Below are positions 1-8,172 of a stretch of DNA of 36,741 nucleotides, in pieces. The translations under genes were made by a program, and so were the position numbers. Position 1 is the first letter of the stretch, and every line of letters starts with the position of its first letter. The notes beneath the pieces were generated by a model that was not told the DNA's origin, ran no database searches, and saw only the letters and a program-made list of their open reading frames with translations. This stretch comes from Desulfovibrio sp. A2 (lineage in GTDB: Bacteria > Desulfobacterota > Desulfovibrionia > Desulfovibrionales > Desulfovibrionaceae), in NCBI RefSeq assembly GCF_000226255.1, contig NZ_AGFG01000036.1, forward strand, positions 1-36,741, in the 5' to 3' direction.

Positions 1-2
1 CG

Positions 3-1082
3 GGGCCCGGCTTCGCCTTCGAGGGCCAGCCGAACCTGCGCGCCGTGCCCGTGGCCGAGGCCGTGGGCAAGCGCGTGCTGCACGACATGACCCGCATCGT
101 GCCCGGCGAACACAAGGACGCGGAATTCACCGCCGGGCAGGAACTGACCGCCGGGGACATATGCAGATTGCAACTGATGGGGCGCAACTCCATCTACGTG
201 CAGGACGGCGCGACCACCGCCGACGAATGGGTGCACGAGGACGAGGCCGCCAAGACCTTCGCCGCCATGCTGGCGGGCGAGGGCGTGGCCATGCTCGCGG
301 AGCCGCGCGAAGGCAAGGCCAACCTCACCGCCACCCGCGACGGCCTGCTGATGGTGGACACCGAGCGGCTGGAGCGCTTCAACCTGGTGCCCGACGTGAT
401 GTGCGCCACCCGTCAGGCCTACAGCATGGTGCTCACCGGGGCCAAGGTGGCGGGCACGCGGGCCATCCCGCTGTATCTTTCGCGCGAGAACTTCATCAAG
501 GCCACGGCCATGTTGCAGGACGGCCCGCTGTTGCGGGTGCTGCCCATGCGCGCCGCGAGGATCGGCATCCTGGTCACCGGCACAGAGGTCTTCCAGGGGC
601 TGATCCAGGACAAGTTCGCGCCCATCATCACCCAGAAGGCCCAGCGCCTGAACTGCGAGGTGGTGAAGACCGTGTTCGCCCCCGACGACGCGGCCCTGAT
701 CACCCAGGGCGTGCGCGACCTGATCGCCGCCGGGGCGGACCTGGTGGTGACCACCGCCGGGCTCTCCGTGGACCCCGACGACGTGACCCGCAAGGGCCTG
801 ATGGACGCGGGCCTTACCGACATGCTGTACGGCCTGCCCATGCTGCCCGGCACCATGAGCCTTGTGGGGCGCATCGCCAACGAACAGGCTCCCCACCCCG
901 TGCAGGTGGTGGGCGTGCCCGCCTGCGCGCTGTTCTTCAAGACCACCGCGCTGGACATCCTGCTGCCGCGCCTGCTGGCCGGGGTGGAAATCACCCGGCG
1001 CGACCTGGCGAAGCTGGGCGACGGCGGCCTGTGCATGGAGTGCAAGAGCTGCACGTATCCCAAGTGCCCGTTCGGGAAATAG
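3..1082 (+). CDS. Molybdopterin-binding protein, 5'-truncated
   Basis: The MoCF-binding fold shows as a GILVTGTEVFQG start followed by ADLVVTTAGLSVDPDDVT, the signature of the MoeA/MogA-type molybdopterin-binding domain (roughly residues 165-300 counted from the GTG at 45). The N-terminal part (PVAEAVGKRVLHDMTRIVPG) is typical of the free-standing molybdopterin-binding proteins of sulfate reducers, which may handle or sense molybdopterin rather than insert Mo. The frame is open with all-G/C third positions from base 3, so the true start probably lies before the window; the GTG at 45 is the first start codon inside it and would cut the conserved N-terminus short. The protein ends in a Cys-rich tail (CMECKSCTYPKCPFGK) that could bind a metal. 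A terminator follows 32 bp later. The fold is clear; the exact role is not. Confidence 0.85.
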   Translation, partial: GPGFAFEGQPNLRAVPVAEAVGKRVLHDMTRIVPGEHKDAEFTAGQELTAGDICRLQLMGRNSIYVQDGATTADEWVHEDEAAKTFAAMLAGEGVAMLAEPREGKANLTATRDGLLMVDTERLERFNLVPDVMCATRQAYSMVLTGAKVAGTRAIPLYLSRENFIKATAMLQDGPLLRVLPMRAARIGILVTGTEVFQGLIQDKFAPIITQKAQRLNCEVVKTVFAPDDAALITQGVRDLIAAGADLVVTTAGLSVDPDDVTRKGLMDAGLTDMLYGLPMLPGTMSLVGRIANEQAPHPVQVVGVPACALFFKTTALDILLPRLLAGVEITRRDLAKLGDGGLCMECKSCTYPKCPFGK

Positions 1083-1113
1083 CACCCGGACGGCATTCAG
1101 CCCGAAACGAAGC

Positions 1114-1142
1114 CGGGGCAGCCAACGCTGCCCCGTTTTTTT
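1114..1142 (+). terminator. Rho-independent terminator after the molybdopterin-binding gene
   Basis: A perfect 9-bp stem (CGGGGCAGC at 1114-1122, GCTGCCCCG at 1127-1135) with loop CAAC is followed directly by seven T residues (1136-1142). It ends the upstream gene and isolates the AraC-type regulator. Confidence 0.92.
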
Positions 1143-1216
1143 ATGCTCCTGACTTTGCCCGCGCCCCACTGCGTCGTCGCGCGCTCCCCGCGCATCCCGT
1201 TCGGCGCATCCGCCAC

Positions 1217-1245
1217 TTGACGCGCCGGGCAGCCATCCCGATACT
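1217..1245 (+). promoter_or_regulatory. Candidate sigma-70 promoter giving a leaderless mRNA
   Basis: TTGACG (1217-1222; 5/6 match to the -35 consensus), a 17-bp spacer, then GATACT (1240-1245; 4/6 match to -10). The expected start of transcription, about 7 bases on, coincides with the ATG at 1252. No Shine-Dalgarno sequence precedes that ATG, which agrees with leaderless translation. Found by eye only. Confidence 0.45.
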
Positions 1246-1251
1246 CCCCCC

Positions 1252-2223
1252 ATGAGCCGCACCCCGCGCAACGCCGCCGTCCGCTTCTGGCGCGACCCCG
1301 ATCTGCCCGAGGTGGAGGTGCGCCAGTCGAGCTACAACGAAGAAACCTTTCGCCGCCACACCCACGCCGCGTATTCCATCGGGCTGATGGACGGCGGGGC
1401 CGCCTCGTTCATGCTTGAAGGCGCGCCGCACCGGGCCGTGGCCGGTCAGCTGGTGCTCATCGAACCGGACCGGGTGCACGCCTGCAACCCCGACCGCGAC
1501 ACCTTCTTCGCCTACCGCATGTTCTACGTGGACCCGACGTGGCTGGCGGAACTGGCGGCCGAACCCGACGCACCTCCGGCGCCGGGCGAACAGGATGAGC
1601 CGGCCCGGCGGGACGCCCCCGGACAGGGCGCCCGCCCGGCGGGGGCGCCGCGCTTCCGCGCCCCGGTCGTGGAATGCGCGGAAACCGCCGCCGCGTGGTC
1701 GGCCCTGTACGACGCGGTGACGCGCGGCGGATCGGCGCTGGAAAAGCAATCCCTGCTGGCGCAGGCGGCGGAACTGCTGCTGGCCCGCCACTGCCTGGCG
1801 GACCATGCCATGCCCCCTGGGCATGCGCCCGGCAACGCCCCGCGAAAGCAGCCAGCGCCCCCCTCGCCTCCGGCGGAAACCGCCGAGGTGGTGGAGGCGG
1901 TGCGCCGCCACCTGCGCGACCACGTGGCCGACCCGGTGCGCCTGGACGACCTGGCCCGTCTGGCCGGGCGCAGCCGCTGCCACCTGCTGCGCATGTTCCA
2001 GCAGGCCACGGGCCTGCCCCCGCACGCCTACCAGACCCAGTTGCGGGTGGAGGCGGCAAAGGGCCTGCTGGCCGCGGGCCACGCCATCAGCCATGTGGCT
2101 GCGGAAACCGGCTTTTCCGACCAGAGCCACTTCTCGCGCGTGTTCCGCGACCTGACCGGGGCCACCCCCCGCCAGTATCAGCAGGGCGGGGGCGAAGCCG
2201 CCGAAACCGCACCGGCGGACTGA
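1252..2223 (+). CDS. AraC-family transcriptional regulator
   Basis: A 323-residue regulator with the classic two-part layout. The N-terminal cupin-like sensor domain (about 20-150) contains the 'FRRHTHAAYSIGLMDGG' segment and 'GQLVLIEPDRVHACNP', typical of AraC_binding domains. A Pro/Ala/Gly-rich linker lies around 105-125 and again near 185-210. The C-terminal double helix-turn-helix (about 212-313) includes 'LDDLARLAGRSRCHLLRMFQ' and the conserved second-helix segment 'AAETGFSDQSHFSRVF'. It probably activates or represses a nearby gene; the DUF2000 gene on the same strand 245 bp downstream is the obvious candidate. The ligand is not predictable. No Shine-Dalgarno precedes the ATG, which sits 6 bases after a good -10 box. 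Confidence 0.92.
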   Translation: MSRTPRNAAVRFWRDPDLPEVEVRQSSYNEETFRRHTHAAYSIGLMDGGAASFMLEGAPHRAVAGQLVLIEPDRVHACNPDRDTFFAYRMFYVDPTWLAELAAEPDAPPAPGEQDEPARRDAPGQGARPAGAPRFRAPVVECAETAAAWSALYDAVTRGGSALEKQSLLAQAAELLLARHCLADHAMPPGHAPGNAPRKQPAPPSPPAETAEVVEAVRRHLRDHVADPVRLDDLARLAGRSRCHLLRMFQQATGLPPHAYQTQLRVEAAKGLLAAGHAISHVAAETGFSDQSHFSRVFRDLTGATPRQYQQGGGEAAETAPAD

Positions 2224-2468
2224 CGCGCCCCCGGCCCGCGCCCACGCCCCCCCCCGGCGCGCAGCCATCGCGTTCATCTCCGGGGTTCTCCCCTCACCCG
2301 CCGCAACTTCCTTCCATACGCGGCTGCTCCCGGATGCTAGGACCGGATGCAGGAGCGAGTTGGCGTGTCCGCACGTCAGCAGCCCCTGCCCGTCCTGACC
2401 CATCCTGATCCGCCACGACGGGATGCCCCCTGCCGGGCGGCATCCCCCGCATCCCATGGGAGATCCGC

Positions 2469-2882
2469 ATGAACCTTGATTCCACCAAGTTCGCCATCGT
2501 GCTCGACGGCGGCCTGCCGGGCGGCGTGGCCGCCAACGCCGCCGCCGTGCTGTCCCTGTCCGTGGGCCGGGCCTTTCCGGACATCGTCGGCCCCGCCGTC
2601 ACCGATGGCGACGGGGGCGCGCACCCCGGCATCACCCAACTGCCCATCCCCGTGCTGCGCGCCGCGCCCGAAGCCCTGCCCGACCTGCGCCGCAAGGCCG
2701 CCGAACGCGGGCTGTACTGCGTGGGCTTCACCCACACGGCCCGCACCGCGCGCAGCTACCAAGCCTACACCCAGCGCATGGCCGCCACCCCGCACGATGA
2801 TCTGGACTTCGTGGGCATCGCCATCGTGGGCGAACGCAGCGCCGTGGATGGCCTGTGCGGGGCGCTGCCCACGCTGCGCTGA
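2469..2882 (+). CDS. DUF2000 family protein
   Basis: A 137-residue protein matching the DUF2000 pattern: an N-terminal 'KFAIVLDGGLPGGVAANAAA' in which a small protein begins with a conserved Leu-Pro-Gly-Gly-Ala/Val-Asn-Ala turn, and a C-terminal 'DFVGIAIVGERSAVD' strand. DUF2000 proteins adopt a peptidyl-tRNA-hydrolase-2-like fold, but no catalytic function is established. The start is chosen from the GGGAG-type ribosome site seven bases upstream. The gene follows the AraC-type regulator on the same strand, so the regulator may control it (inference). A 10-bp-stem terminator lies about 155 bp after the stop. Confidence 0.82.
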   Translation: MNLDSTKFAIVLDGGLPGGVAANAAAVLSLSVGRAFPDIVGPAVTDGDGGAHPGITQLPIPVLRAAPEALPDLRRKAAERGLYCVGFTHTARTARSYQAYTQRMAATPHDDLDFVGIAIVGERSAVDGLCGALPTLR

Positions 2883-3349
2883 GCCCTCCCTCCCGCCCCA
2901 GCGACATCCAGGCGCGGCCCGATCGCCCTGGCGCGCCCTGACGCGGCCTGACACGGTCCGGCCGCCCCCTCGTCAATCCCGGCACGGTCCGCCGTCGCCG
3001 CCTCCGCGCATAGCGCACCCCACACGCCACATCCCCCAAGGGCCGGACCTGTTCCGGCCCTTGCTCGTTTTCGCCCCCTTGCAGGCGCGGACATGCTTCC
3101 CGCCGCCTGCCGCGCCGTCGCGCAATCCCTCACTCTCCCTCCGCGCCGTTCCCCCTCGCCGTTCCCCGCCCTCGCCCTTGCCCCCCCGTGCGAGGCCCCA
3201 GCCTAAGCCCCCCGCATCCCCACGCCATCCCACCCTTCTCCGTAAAGCCGCCTTTACATCTCTTTCCGTCTCTTGATGGGCAATCCGCACCGCTCCTTCC
3301 GTACATACCAGCAACAGGGCCTTCACACCTCAGCATGGAAGAGCAGCCC
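2883..3349. other. Gene-free gap before the flagellar operon, with an inverted repeat
   Basis: This 467-bp C-rich stretch holds no convincing gene. It contains the terminator at 3038-3071 and, at 3242-3257, a perfect inverted repeat GTAAAG-CCGC-CTTTAC about 100 bp before the first flagellar-operon start. The repeat resembles an operator half-site pair. I could not find a convincing sigma-28 or sigma-54 promoter for the operon. Confidence 0.55.
3038..3071 (+). terminator. Terminator after the DUF2000 gene
   Basis: A perfect 10-bp stem (AAGGGCCGGA at 3038-3047, TCCGGCCCTT at 3053-3062) with a 5-base loop, followed by GCTCGTTTT. It has a moderately T-rich tail and sits between the DUF2000 gene and the flagellar operon. 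Confidence 0.75.
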
Positions 3350-3673
3350 ATGAGACATCAACGGCACCGCACAACGGTGCTTCACGGAATCGGGGAAGGA
3401 CTGTGCACGGACAACTCTCCGTGTCCTGGCAGCAACATGATCGCCTGCTACCTTGAGAAGATGGCCTCACCAGCGGAACGCAAACGCCTTGAATCGCATT
3501 TCGCGGCATGCAGGGCATGCAGGGAAGACCTTCTGGAACTGCGCAAGATTCTCAAGTCATCGGAAGTGAAGACTCCTTTCGAGGTCATCGAAGCGGCGCT
3601 GTCGCTCGAAACCACGCCCGACCCCGAACAGGGAACGGAGAGCAGCAATGACTACCGTCTCATCCTTGTCTAG
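3350..3673 (+). CDS. Small anti-sigma-like zinc-finger protein (zf-HC2 type)
   Basis: A 107-residue soluble protein whose central segment has the zinc-binding anti-sigma pattern: Cys25, then 24 residues, then His50-x3-Cys54-x2-Cys57 ('HFAACRAC'), with the intervening 'PAERKRLES' helix typical of zf-HC2 domains. There is no transmembrane segment, so it would act in the cytoplasm. The start is set by GGAAGAG at 3337-3343, six bases before the ATG at 3350; an in-frame ATG at 3335 lies before that site. The stop overlaps the flgD start by 26 bp, so the two are translationally linked. In the zf-HC2 family such domains bind sigma factors, but here the partner is unknown. The ECF sigma gene beside fliC in this window is one candidate (inference). 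Confidence 0.75.
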   Translation: MRHQRHRTTVLHGIGEGLCTDNSPCPGSNMIACYLEKMASPAERKRLESHFAACRACREDLLELRKILKSSEVKTPFEVIEAALSLETTPDPEQGTESSNDYRLILV

Positions 3674-4316
3674 CACGTCCTCTTCCTCGTCGACGTCCAG
3701 CAGTTCCACCACGCTCGACTCCGACGCCTTCCTGGAACTGCTCATCGCCGAACTGCAGAACCAGGATCCCACCAACCCCACCGACTCCACCGAGATGATC
3801 AACCAGATCGCCTCGTTCTCCACGGTGGAGCAGCTGTCGGCCCTCAACGACACTGCCACCTCCATCTACGACTCGCTGACCGCCATGAGCCTGAACTCCG
3901 CCGTGAGCTTCATCGGCCAGTCCGTGCTCGCCGAGGGCGACGACATTTCCAAGACGGACGATGCCACAACGTCCGTCTCCTACACGCTGGAATCGGATGC
4001 GGACACGCTTACCGCCCACGTCTACGACTCCGACGGCACCATCATCAATTCCATCACCATCGGCGCAACGGACAGCGGAACCTACACCTTCACCTGGGAC
4101 GGCACCAACTACACCGGCGAGGAAGTGTCCAACGGCACCTACAGCGTGGTGTTCGAAGCCTACGACGCCGACGGCGACAGCCTTGAAGTCTCCACCATGG
4201 TCGCGGGCACGGTGTCCGGCGTCTCCGTGGAGGACGGAACGACGGTGCTCACCCTGTCCGACGGGCGCACCGTCAACCTCGAAGACGTCTACAGCGTCGT
4301 CTCCTCCGACGCATAA
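3648..4316 (+). CDS. flgD: Flagellar hook cap / hook assembly protein FlgD
   Basis: FlgD caps the growing hook and is needed for polymerisation of FlgE. The diagnostic N-terminal segment 'FLELLIAELQNQDPTNPTDS' followed by 'EMINQIASFSTVEQL' is present at about residues 27-65. The C-terminal part (about 90-215) shows the FlgD Ig-like/tudor arrangement, with 'SGTYTFTWDG' and 'NGTYSVVFEAYDADG'. The first 20 residues are a Ser/Thr tract. Length 222 is normal. GGAGAG lies five bases before the ATG. The gene overlaps the zinc-finger gene by 26 bp and is followed 33 bp later by flgE. Like its neighbours it is rich in Asp, Ser and Thr and poor in Lys and Arg. Confidence 0.95.
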   Translation: MTTVSSLSSTSSSSSTSSSSTTLDSDAFLELLIAELQNQDPTNPTDSTEMINQIASFSTVEQLSALNDTATSIYDSLTAMSLNSAVSFIGQSVLAEGDDISKTDDATTSVSYTLESDADTLTAHVYDSDGTIINSITIGATDSGTYTFTWDGTNYTGEEVSNGTYSVVFEAYDADGDSLEVSTMVAGTVSGVSVEDGTTVLTLSDGRTVNLEDVYSVVSSDA

Positions 4317-4349
4317 CACCCAGCACGCGCACCGACGCGGGAGGCCGCC

Positions 4350-5927
4350 ATGGGTCTTTCCTCTTCAATGTACACCAGCGTCTCGGGGTTGCAGAGCACT
4401 TCCGAGTCCATCAGCGTCATCGGCAACAACCTCGCGAACTCCAGCACCACGGGCTACAAGTCCATGTCCATGCTGTTCGAGGACGTATTCTATTCCTCCC
4501 TCACCACGTCCAGCGGGCTCGACCAGGTGGGCAACGGCTCCACCGTTTCCACCATCGCCACCGACTTTTCGCAGGGCTCGTACCAGGACACCTCCGAATC
4601 CATGAACATGGCCATCGGCGGCGAAGGGTACTTCATCGTGGAAGACGCCCAGAACGACGGGCAGGTCTACTACACCCGCGCGGGCGACTTCACCTTCGAC
4701 GACGAAGGCTACCTGGTGAACTCGTCCGGCTACCAGGTGCAAGGCTGGGCCGTGGACCCGGACACCGCCACCTCCAGCGACCCGGCAACCACCGGCGCCC
4801 TCGGCGACATCCAGCTTGAAAGCCGCACCGCGCCCGCGTCGGCCACCACCAACGTCACCCTGTCGGTGAACCTGGATTCCGAAGGCGAGGACAACGCCAC
4901 CTCCACCACCGACCCGTACTTTTCGCTGCTCACCGAATGGGACGGCAGCGCCGACGACCCCTTGGGCACCACCGACTACGAGTACCAGACCACCATCACC
5001 GTGTACGACGAGGCGGGATCGGCCCACGAGCTGACCGTGTATTTCGACCAGGTGGAGGATTCCACCACCGGCACCACCACCTGGGAATACATCGTCACCA
5101 TGGACCCCAGCGAAGACGTGCGCACCATCAACGGTCAGAGCGTGGCCGGCACATCCGCCGCCGGGCTGCTGATGGCGGGCACCCTGACCTTCGACGCCAC
5201 GGGCGCGCTCACCTCCACCACCGCCTTCACGCTCAGCTCCACCGCCACCGGCGACCTGACCGACCTTTCCAACTGGACCCTGGCCGAGATCTCCGCCGAC
5301 GGCCTGCCGGTGTTCTCGTGCAACTTCTCCGGTTCCGACAACGCCAGCACCACCGACGAGGCCGACGCCATAGAGATCGAACTCGATTTCGGCCTGTCCG
5401 CCAAATCCACCACCGACGGATGGGACACCACCGTCACCAGCGCGGCGGACATCGGCACCGACGGCACGCTGCTCTTCGGCTACACCGCCACCGCCTACGA
5501 CACCGACAGCTCCACCAGCCACGATTCGGCCAGCAGCACCGACAGTTCGAGCCAGGACGGCTACGCCACCGGCTATCTGACCAGCTACTACGTGGACGAG
5601 GCCGGGGTGATCTACGGCACCTACTCCAATGGCCAGACCCAGGCGCTGTTCATCGTGGCGCTGGCAAGCTTCGACAACGACCAGGGGCTGAACCTGGAGG
5701 GCGGCAACCTGTACTCGGCCACCTCGGAATCGGGCACCGCCAACATCGGCCAGGCAGGCCAGGGCATTTTTGGCAGCATCTATGGGGAAAAGCTGGAGGA
5801 ATCCAACGTCGACGTCTCGGGCGAGATGGTGGACCTCATCGTGATGCAGCGCGCCTACCAGGCCAACAGCAAGGTCATCACCACCGTGGACGAAATGCTC
5901 CAGACCGCCCTTGGCCTGAAGCGCTAG
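4350..5927 (+). CDS. flgE: Flagellar hook protein FlgE
   Basis: The structural subunit of the hook, exported through the flagellar type III apparatus. The N-terminal rod/hook signature (MGLSSSMYTSVSGLQ, then 'VIGNNLANSSTTGYKSM') and the C-terminal 'NVDVSGEMVDLIVMQRAYQA' plus 'KVITTVDEMLQTALGLKR' pair into the D0 coiled coil. The 'GGEGYFIVEDAQNDGQVYYTRAG' region (about 90-112) is the conserved FlgE domain. The middle (about 150-430) is a variable, strongly acidic, Thr/Ser/Asp-rich surface domain. Length is 525, at the long end for FlgE. GGGAGG lies five bases before the ATG. The gene follows flgD, whose product caps this polymer. Confidence 0.96.
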   Translation: MGLSSSMYTSVSGLQSTSESISVIGNNLANSSTTGYKSMSMLFEDVFYSSLTTSSGLDQVGNGSTVSTIATDFSQGSYQDTSESMNMAIGGEGYFIVEDAQNDGQVYYTRAGDFTFDDEGYLVNSSGYQVQGWAVDPDTATSSDPATTGALGDIQLESRTAPASATTNVTLSVNLDSEGEDNATSTTDPYFSLLTEWDGSADDPLGTTDYEYQTTITVYDEAGSAHELTVYFDQVEDSTTGTTTWEYIVTMDPSEDVRTINGQSVAGTSAAGLLMAGTLTFDATGALTSTTAFTLSSTATGDLTDLSNWTLAEISADGLPVFSCNFSGSDNASTTDEADAIEIELDFGLSAKSTTDGWDTTVTSAADIGTDGTLLFGYTATAYDTDSSTSHDSASSTDSSSQDGYATGYLTSYYVDEAGVIYGTYSNGQTQALFIVALASFDNDQGLNLEGGNLYSATSESGTANIGQAGQGIFGSIYGEKLEESNVDVSGEMVDLIVMQRAYQANSKVITTVDEMLQTALGLKR

Positions 5928-5938
5928 CGCCTTCCGGG

Positions 5939-5970
5939 GCGCGCGTGGGGTTCGTCGACCCCGCGCGCGC
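5939..5970 (+). other. Strong hairpin between flgE and flgK
   Basis: Arms at 5939-5951 (GCGCGCGTGGGGT) and 5958-5970 (ACCCCGCGCGCGC) form a 13-bp stem with one G-U pair around the loop TCGTCG. There is no T tract. It may stabilise the abundant hook mRNA or reduce read-through into flgK. Confidence 0.55.
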
Positions 5971-6062
5971 CGCGACGGGCCTTCCGGCGCTGCCCGTCTC
6001 CGTCCGGGCCGCCGCCGGAAGGCCCCCACCCGCAACGCACGGGCTTCCCGTAAGGACGCGCC

Positions 6063-8135
6063 ATGTCCTCGCTCAGCTCCATCTTCAACATCGGCTCCAG
6101 CGCGCTCTCCAACGCGCAGGTCGGCATTTCGGTCACCAGCAACAACATCTCGAACGCCGATGTCGAGGGCTATTCGCGCCAGACGGTGCAGTACACCACC
6201 GGCCCCACCACCAGCAGCGGTGGGCTGACCTACGGTTCCGGCGCGGAGGTGGCGGAAATCACCCGCCACTTCAGCGAAACGGCCGAGGCCCAATACCTGG
6301 ACAGCAGTTCCAGCGCGGCCATGTGGGAAACCATCACCAGTTCGCTCTCGTCCGTCGAGACGCTGTTCGACGACAGCGATGACGACGGCTACGACCTGTC
6401 CACCGCGCTGGACGCCTTCTGGACCAGCCTCGACGCGCTGGCGGCCGACCCGGAAAGCGAGGCCGCGCGCACCGAACTGACCGGCTACGCCGAAACGCTG
6501 ACCACGCTCATCAACTCCACCAGCGAGAGCCTGGAAGCCGTGCAGACCGACCTGAACGACCAGATCGAGCAGCAGGTGGACGAGGTGAACGACCTGCTGG
6601 ACACCCTGGCGGACCTCAACTCGCAACTGGCGGCCGACCCGGAAAACTCCACCCTGCTCGACAGCCAGGCCACGGCCCTGCGCGACCTTTCCACCTATCT
6701 CGACCTTTCCGTGGTCTACAACGACGATGGCCAGGTCACCGTGTACACGGAGGAAGGCCAGACCCTGGTGCAGGGCGACACCACCTACAAGCTGGCCTAC
6801 GAGGGGCCGCAGGCCAGCATGTCGCTGACCTCCGCCTCCACCTTCGACGGGCAGATCTACTTCGAGGGCGAGAGCAGCTACGAGATCGCCATAGAGGTGG
6901 TCAGCGCGGGCAGCACCGACGGTTCGGCGGGGGCGGCCACCTACAAGGTGTCGCTGGACGGCGGCGAAACCTGGCTCACCGACGACGACGGCAACACCCT
7001 GGTGTTCACCGCGTCCGGCGAGGACGACAAGGTGACCGTGGCCGGGGTGTCCATCTGGTTCGGCTCGTCGTCCGATTCCAGCGCCACGGCGGGCGGCAGC
7101 CTGGCCGTGGGCGACGACTTCACCGTCATGGCGAAGTCGGGGGTGTACTGGTACGAAACCACCTCCAGCAAGGTGAACGTCACCCCCATCGACGTCACCG
7201 ACTCGGACAGCAACAACCGCCTCACGGGCGGCAGCCTTGCCGGGCTGCTGGCCACCCGCGACCAGTACGTGGGCGGGTACCTGGAAGAGCTGGACGCCCT
7301 GGCCGAGGAACTGGCCTGGCAGGTCAACTACGTGCACAGCCAGGGCGCGGGCCTGACCAACTATTCGTCCGCCACTTCCGAAAATTCCGTGGACGACGCC
7401 ACGGCGGCGCTCTCGGACAGCAGCCTTGCCTACGCCGACCGGCTGACCTCGGGCACCCTGTCCATCTCCGTGTACGACGACGACACGGGGGACGTGGAAA
7501 CGCTGTCGTCCATCACCATCGACCCCGCTTCCGACAGCCTGGAAGACGTGGCCGACGCCATCAACACCACCTTCTCCGGCCTGCTCACGGCCACCATCAG
7601 CGACGGCCAGCTCACCATCGCCTCTGAAGACGGCTATTCCTTCCAATTCGCGGGCGACACCACCGGCACGCTGGCGGCGCTGGGCATCAACACCTTCTTC
7701 TCGGGTTACGACGCGGGCACCATCGCCGTGTCCGATGCCGTGCTGGACGACCCCAACCGGGTCAACGCCGCCGTGGTTGACGCCACGGGCGAGGTGCTTT
7801 CCGGCGATTCCACCTGCGCCAACAACCTCGCCGCGCTGGCCGACACGGACGTGACCCTGGACGTGTACGGCTCGTCCACCTCGCAGACCATCAGCGAGCA
7901 TCTGGCGTCGCTGGTGTCCGACGCGGGCACCGACGTGGATACCTCCGCCCGCAAGTACACCTACTACAGCGCCTTGGCCGAGAACGCCGACGAACTGCAG
8001 CAGTCCGTGTCCGGCGTGAACACCGACGAAGAGCTGATCAACCTCACCAAGTACCAGCAGGCATACAGCGTGGCCGCCCAACTCATCCAGGTGGCCAACG
8101 AGATGTTCGAGACCGTCCTTTCACTCAGGGACTAG
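6063..8135 (+). CDS. flgK: Flagellar hook-associated protein 1 (FlgK)
   Basis: First junction protein between hook and filament. The N-terminus (IFNIGSSALSNAQVGISVTS, 'NNISNADVEGYSRQTV') and C-terminus ('LINLTKYQQAYSVAAQLIQV', ending 'MFETVLSLRD') are the matching D0 helices of FlgK. The helical D1 region with the conserved FlgK core covers about 80-220. A beta-rich insertion at about 270-356 carries a 'SLDGGETW' motif and ends '...VGDDFTVM'; the same module occurs in FlgL in this window. Length 690 is long for the family because of this and other acidic insertions. AAGGA precedes the ATG by seven bases. The gene is 135 bp after flgE and 37 bp before flgL. Confidence 0.96.
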   Translation: MSSLSSIFNIGSSALSNAQVGISVTSNNISNADVEGYSRQTVQYTTGPTTSSGGLTYGSGAEVAEITRHFSETAEAQYLDSSSSAAMWETITSSLSSVETLFDDSDDDGYDLSTALDAFWTSLDALAADPESEAARTELTGYAETLTTLINSTSESLEAVQTDLNDQIEQQVDEVNDLLDTLADLNSQLAADPENSTLLDSQATALRDLSTYLDLSVVYNDDGQVTVYTEEGQTLVQGDTTYKLAYEGPQASMSLTSASTFDGQIYFEGESSYEIAIEVVSAGSTDGSAGAATYKVSLDGGETWLTDDDGNTLVFTASGEDDKVTVAGVSIWFGSSSDSSATAGGSLAVGDDFTVMAKSGVYWYETTSSKVNVTPIDVTDSDSNNRLTGGSLAGLLATRDQYVGGYLEELDALAEELAWQVNYVHSQGAGLTNYSSATSENSVDDATAALSDSSLAYADRLTSGTLSISVYDDDTGDVETLSSITIDPASDSLEDVADAINTTFSGLLTATISDGQLTIASEDGYSFQFAGDTTGTLAALGINTFFSGYDAGTIAVSDAVLDDPNRVNAAVVDATGEVLSGDSTCANNLAALADTDVTLDVYGSSTSQTISEHLASLVSDAGTDVDTSARKYTYYSALAENADELQQSVSGVNTDEELINLTKYQQAYSVAAQLIQVANEMFETVLSLRD

Positions 8136-8172
8136 CCGAAAACAGCCTTCATGTACCCCGCCGGAGCACGCC

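Noticed and set aside
3242..3257. CpxR box upstream of the flagellar operon
   Set aside because: The GTAAA elements are inverted rather than direct, so it does not fit the CpxR consensus. It is kept only as an unexplained inverted repeat.
4365..8081. Very long open frame on the minus strand opposite flgE and flgK (about 1,238 codons)
   Set aside because: It is the mirror of two unmistakable flagellar genes. High GC removes stops from the antisense frame, and the translation is Gly/Val/His-rich low complexity.
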